NCBI GenBank assembly: GCA_016793165.1
Contig: JAEULA010000109.1
Coordinates: forward strand, 1-64,000
Length of the DNA stretch: 64,000 nucleotides
Source: Alphaproteobacteria bacterium
GTDB taxonomy: Bacteria; Pseudomonadota; Alphaproteobacteria; CACIAM-22H2
Reading direction: 5' to 3'
This document shows, piece after piece, positions 60,680-64,000 of the stretch. Numbering within the stretch: the stretch's first letter is position 1; the number at the start of each line of letters is the position of its first letter. Under the pieces are notes generated by a model that was not told where the DNA came from, searched no databases, and saw only the letters and a program-made list of their open reading frames with translations. Made by a program: the position numbers and the translations under genes.

Positions 60680-61588
60680 TCAGCTCCCCTTGGTCTTCAT
60701 CGCGCCGAACTCGAGGCCCCACTCGCGGTAGAACTCCGGCCGCTCGCCCCAGCTGGGCGCGACCTTCACGTGGAGGAAGAGGTGGATGGGGCGGCCCAGC
60801 GCCTTGGTCAGCTCGGCGCGCGCCGCCGAGCCGATCGCCTTCAGCCGCGCGCCGCCCGCCCCGATCACGATGCCCTTCTGGCCTTCGCGCTCGATGAAGA
60901 TCGTCTGATCGACGCGCGCGGAGCCGTCCGGCTGCTCCTTCCACTGGTCCGTGGCCACCGCCGCCGAATAAGGCAGCTCCTCGTGGAGCTGGCGGAAGAT
61001 CTGCTCGCGGGTGATCTCCGCCGCGAAGAGCCGCTCCGAGAGATCCATCAGCTGGTCCTCCGGGAACAGCCACGGCCCCTCGGGCATGTGCGCTGCCAGC
61101 CAATGCTTGAGATCGGCGACGCCGTCGCCGGTCTCGGCCGAGACCATGAAGATCCGCTCGACCTTGGCTGCCGCCTCGACCTCCGCCGCGAGGCCGAGCA
61201 GCGCCGGCCGCTTCACCGCGTCGATCTTGTTGATCACGGCGTCGATCTTGCCGGCACAGCGGCCGAGCCCGTCGATCGCCAGGCGCGCCGCGTCGTCGAG
61301 GCCGCGCGTCGCGTCGACGATCAGCAGCACGCGGTCGGCCTCCTCGGCGCCGCGCCATGCCGCATCGATCATCGCGTGGTCGAGGCGCCGGCGCGGCGTG
61401 AAGATGCCCGGCAGGTCGAGCAGCACGATCTGGCTTTCGCCATCGATCGCGATGCCGGTGACGCGGGCGCGTGTCGTCTGGGCCTTGGCCGAGACGATCG
61501 CGACCTTGGCGCCGACGATCGCGTTCGCGAGCGTCGACTTGCCGACATTGGCGGCGCCCAGGAGCGCCGCATAGCCGCATCGATTCAT
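60680..61588 (-). CDS. era: GTPase Era
   Basis: Era is a 30S-maturation GTPase. The 302-residue protein has G1 in the form GAANVGKST, G3 DLPGIF, G4 NKID, and a C-terminal KH domain (VIGAGGARLKAIGSAARAEL, HLFLHVKVAPSWGERP). The G1 has Ala where Pro is common. Its ATG overlaps the rnc stop (61585-61588). The usual downstream partner recO is displaced. Confidence 0.96.
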   Translation of the reverse strand: MNRCGYAALLGAANVGKSTLANAIVGAKVAIVSAKAQTTRARVTGIAIDGESQIVLLDLPGIFTPRRRLDHAMIDAAWRGAEEADRVLLIVDATRGLDDAARLAIDGLGRCAGKIDAVINKIDAVKRPALLGLAAEVEAAAKVERIFMVSAETGDGVADLKHWLAAHMPEGPWLFPEDQLMDLSERLFAAEITREQIFRQLHEELPYSAAVATDQWKEQPDGSARVDQTIFIEREGQKGIVIGAGGARLKAIGSAARAELTKALGRPIHLFLHVKVAPSWGERPEFYREWGLEFGAMKTKGS

Positions 61589-62295
61589 GGCTGCTCCAGT
61601 CGATCCAGCAGGGTGCTTGCGGCCGCGCGCTCCGCCTCGCGCTTGGCCGCGCCTTCGCCGCGCGCGACCTGACCGCCGGACTCGACCTCGACCACGTAAT
61701 GCGGCGCATGCGCCGGGCCGCCCGACGCGACGACGCGATAGGTCGGCAGCGGCAGGCCTCGGGCCTGGGCCCATTCCTGCAGCGCGGTCTTCGGCTCGCG
61801 CGGCGGCGTCGCAACGGCCGCTGCCCGATCGAGGAAGTGACGATGGATGAAGCGGCGCGCGGCATCGTGGCCGCCGTCGCGATAGAGCGCGCCGAGCACC
61901 GCCTCCAGCGCGTCGGCGAGCACCGAGGGATTGCGCCGCCCGCCGCCCTGATCCTCGCTGGGCGCCAGCTTCAGGAAGCGGCCGAGATCGATCTCGCGAG
62001 CGATCGCCGCCAGCGACGGGTAGCTGACCAGCGCCGCGAAGCGCTGGCCGAGCTCGCCCTCGCGCGCCTTGGGGAAGGCGGTGACCAGGATGTCCGCGAC
62101 GATGAGACCGAGGACCCTGTCGCCGAGGAACTCCAGCCGGTCGAAATCGCGCAGCTGGCCGCGGCGCTTCAGGCCGGCGAGCGAGGAATGGGCGAGCGCC
62201 TGGCGCAGCAGTCCGGGATCCGCGAAACGGTGACCGAGGAGGGACTGGAGCTCGTCCAGCTCGACGGCGTCGGACGGGGGTGGCGAGTTACTCAA
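61585..62295 (-). CDS. rnc: Ribonuclease III
   Basis: The 236-residue protein has the RNase III signature RLEFLGDRVLGLIVADIL, the second active-site acidic pair in ADALEAVLGALYRDGG and a C-terminal dsRBD (about 155-230: YRVVASGGPAHAPHYVVEVE). It cuts rRNA precursors and dsRNA. The start is TTG at 62295, overlapping the lepB stop by 8 nt; no ATG or GTG fits better. Confidence 0.95.
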   Translation of the reverse strand: MSNSPPPSDAVELDELQSLLGHRFADPGLLRQALAHSSLAGLKRRGQLRDFDRLEFLGDRVLGLIVADILVTAFPKAREGELGQRFAALVSYPSLAAIAREIDLGRFLKLAPSEDQGGGRRNPSVLADALEAVLGALYRDGGHDAARRFIHRHFLDRAAAVATPPREPKTALQEWAQARGLPLPTYRVVASGGPAHAPHYVVEVESGGQVARGEGAAKREAERAAASTLLDRLEQP

Positions 62296-63061
62296 TGCCC
62301 GTGAACATCCGGCCGAAGCGCAGCGAGAACGGCCAGCGCCAGAACTCGTACCAGCGCAGGTCCTCGTCGACCGAGAGCCAGACGATCTCCGCCCGGCCGA
62401 CCAGGTTGGCCGCGGGAACGAAGCCGACCGGCTGGGAGCCGTCGCGGTTGCGCGCCCGACTGTCGACCGAGTTGTCGCGGTTGTCTCCCATCGCGAAATA
62501 ATGGCCGGAGGGCACGGTGAACTCGGGCGTGTTGTCGAGCCAATCCTCGTCCGAGCGCTCGAAGATGCAGTGCTTGCGGCCGTCTGGCAGCGTCTCGACG
62601 TAGCCCGTCATCGCCGCCTCGATGCGGCCGGCCCGCGCGCGGCAGGCGTCGCTGCGCTCGCGCGTCACCGGCTTGCCGTTGATGTGGAGGATGCCCTTCG
62701 TCACCTGGATCCGGTCGCCCGGCAGCCCGACGAGGCGCTTGATGTAGTTCTCGCTGGTGTTCGTCGGCAGCCGGAACACCGCCACGTCGCCGCGCCGCGG
62801 CTCGCCCTTCCAGATCCGGTCGTCGATCGGGACGATGCCGAAGGGGAACGAGTAGCGGCTGTAGCCGTAGCTGTACTTCGACACGAAGACGAAGTCGCCG
62901 GTGAGCAGCGTGGGCACCATCGAGTTCGACGGGATGGTGAACGGCTCGAACAGGAAGCTTCGGATCATCACGGCGATCACGACCGCCCAGGCGACGGTCT
63001 TCACCGTCTCGATGAAGCTGTCCTGCGGACGCGCGGTCGGTGAGGAGCGGTCGTTCAACAT
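62288..63061 (-). CDS. lepB: Signal peptidase I
   Basis: The 257-residue membrane peptidase has one clear N-terminal helix (VAWAVVIAVMIRSFLF), the Ser nucleophile in PSNSMVPTLLTGDFV, the catalytic Lys region RRGDVAVFRLP then YIKRLVGLPGD and the late GHYFAMGDNRDNSVDSR. It cleaves signal peptides in the periplasm. It lies between acpS and rnc as in other alphaproteobacteria. Confidence 0.96.
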   Translation of the reverse strand: MLNDRSSPTARPQDSFIETVKTVAWAVVIAVMIRSFLFEPFTIPSNSMVPTLLTGDFVFVSKYSYGYSRYSFPFGIVPIDDRIWKGEPRRGDVAVFRLPTNTSENYIKRLVGLPGDRIQVTKGILHINGKPVTRERSDACRARAGRIEAAMTGYVETLPDGRKHCIFERSDEDWLDNTPEFTVPSGHYFAMGDNRDNSVDSRARNRDGSQPVGFVPAANLVGRAEIVWLSVDEDLRWYEFWRWPFSLRFGRMFTGIE

Positions 63062-63119
63062 CCGGAAGCGGCTGGGGCTGGGAGGGAGGCCGGGTTAGTG
63101 ACCGCGGGCGGCAGCGATG

Positions 63120-63530
63120 TCAAGGAGCGGCCGTTTCCGGCACCGCGGAGATGATGACGATCGCCTGGGCCATCGGCGGGTCGTCGGTCAGGGAGACGTG
63201 GATCACCGGCGTCAGGCCGGGCGGGACCAGGCGCCTCAGATGCACCGCCGCCTCGCCGGCGAGCCGCATCGTGGGTTGTCCCGACGGCAGGTTCACCACT
63301 TCGAGGTCGCGCCAGTAGACCCCGCGCCGGAACCCGGTCCCCAGCGCCTTCGAGCACGCCTCCTTCGCGGCGAAGCGCCGGGCGTAGCCCTCGGCCCGGG
63401 CGGCCCGCGCGTCGCAGCGCCGGCGCTCGCCCTCGGTGAAGAGGCGATGGGTGAAGCGGTCGCCGAAGCGCTCCAGCGACTCCGCGATGCGCCGGATGTC
63501 GATCAGGTCCGAGCCGAGGCCGAGGATCAT
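63120..63530 (-). CDS. acpS: Holo-ACP synthase
   Basis: AcpS transfers phosphopantetheine to acyl carrier protein. The 136-residue protein has [15 protein letters not shown] with the metal-binding Asp, [15 protein letters not shown] with Glu/Lys, and the C-terminal [17 protein letters not shown]. The ATG at 63530 overlaps the rel stop by 4 nt. Confidence 0.95.
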   Translation of the reverse strand: MILGLGSDLIDIRRIAESLERFGDRFTHRLFTEGERRRCDARAARAEGYARRFAAKEACSKALGTGFRRGVYWRDLEVVNLPSGQPTMRLAGEAAVHLRRLVPPGLTPVIHVSLTDDPPMAQAIVIISAVPETAAP

Positions 63531-64000
63531 CCGCGGGCCCGCTCGACCGAATTGATCGCCGGGGTCGCGCGCAGGGCGGCGATGATGCTCGTGAGGTGGC
63601 GAACGTTCCGCACCTCGACGTCGATCAGCATCTCCCAGAACTGCTGGGTGCGATTGACGATCTTGAGATTGGTGATGTTGCCCTCGTTCTTGGCGATCAC
63701 CGTGGACAGCGCGCTGAGCGATCCCGGCTCGTTGGCCACGACGAGCGCGATCCGGCCGACCTTCTGCGCCGGATCGTTGGCGTCGGCATCCCACGACACG
63801 TCGATCCAGCGCTCCGGCTGGTCGGTGAACTGCGAGAGCGTGTCGCAATCGATCGTGTGGATCGTCACCCCGCGCCCCGTCGCGACGATGCCGACGATGC
63901 GATCGCCCGGCAGCGGATGGCAGCAGCCGGCGTAGTGGAGCGCCATGCCGGGGATCAGCCCCTTGATCGGCACCGCGCCCCGGTCCTTCTCGCGCCCCCG
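63527..64000 (-). CDS. RelA/SpoT family (p)ppGpp synthetase/hydrolase, C-terminal part
   Basis: Only the 3' end lies in the window; the gene runs past base 64000. The product ends with the Cys-rich region [18 protein letters not shown] and an ACT domain in the last 80 residues ([31 protein letters not shown]). These are the regulatory domains of the Rel/Spo enzymes that set (p)ppGpp. An internal GTG might look like a start but is not. Confidence 0.94.
   Translation of the reverse strand, partial: RGREKDRGAVPIKGLIPGMALHYAGCCHPLPGDRIVGIVATGRGVTIHTIDCDTLSQFTDQPERWIDVSWDADANDPAQKVGRIALVVANEPGSLSALSTVIAKNEGNITNLKIVNRTQQFWEMLIDVEVRNVRHLTSIIAALRATPAINSVERARG

Overview
The window is one continuous, gene-dense stretch of chromosome from a high-GC (by eye about 70%) alphaproteobacterium, most like Rhodospirillales or a related free-living lineage. 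The clues are a Ros/MucR-type regulator, a RibB with a degenerate cyclohydrolase tail, a K+-independent membrane pyrophosphatase, a ubiquinol-cytochrome c chaperone, a Cys-poor (Mg-type) HemB, the rel-acpS-lepB-rnc-era and yceD-rpmF-plsX-fabH-ihfA-merR gene orders, and many ABC/TRAP uptake systems with acyl-CoA dehydrogenases. I see no prophage, insertion sequence, integrase, CRISPR array or recognisable defence system. Many genes overlap by ATGA or GTGA, so much of the window is translationally coupled operons.

Layout. 1-5.3 kb: tRNA-Pro, then a minus-strand block of ubiquinol-cytochrome c chaperone, yceD, rpmF, plsX, fabH, ihfA and merR, with divergent bamE. 5.4-9.4 kb: hppA, an MFS transporter and a FliL-like exported protein. 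9.4-16.7 kb: a minus-strand run rpiB-glyA-nrdR-ribD-ribE-ribBX-ribH-nusB-thiL that makes riboflavin and links to one-carbon and thiamine metabolism. 16.9 kb: a mucR-like gene under a perfect dyad. 17.4-23.5 kb: a Liv-type ABC transporter (livH, livM, livG, livF, a small membrane protein, and a separately placed substrate-binding gene) plus a small DUF6898-like gene. 23.6 kb: glutaryl-CoA dehydrogenase. 24.9-30.5 kb: a polar amino-acid ABC transporter whose ATPase gene is separated from the other genes by a large DUF3604 metallo-hydrolase-like gene. 30.6-31.9 kb: a TSUP permease facing a MarR/LdtR-like regulator. 31.9-35.1 kb: a valine/isobutyrate catabolic trio. 35.5-40 kb: an MHYT histidine kinase, an O-acetylhomoserine sulfhydrylase-like gene and hemB. 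40-43 kb: a PhnD-like binding protein and two alpha/beta hydrolases. 43-48.7 kb: two DMT permeases, a penicillin-acylase-type hydrolase and threonine ammonia-lyase, overlapping in a chain. 48.7-51.2 kb: an orphan motB with a Lys-Asp repeat, an RDD protein and bpt. 51.3-54.8 kb: a TRAP transporter whose dctP converges on dctQM. 54.9-64 kb: parC, recO, an inserted opposite-strand pair (M81 metallopeptidase and diaminopropionate-ammonia-lyase-like enzyme), then era, rnc, lepB, acpS and the 3' end of rel/spoT, cut by the window edge.

The window is mostly core metabolism, with accessory amino-acid and carboxylate uptake and breakdown. I did not find a clearly new multi-gene system. The best leads are the M81/PLP-lyase pair placed between recO and era, the DUF3604 gene inside a transporter operon, the dyad covering the mucR -10 region with a finger that lacks two zinc ligands, and the GACAAG microsatellite in motB. 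Functions are assigned by reading motifs and context; no database search was run.
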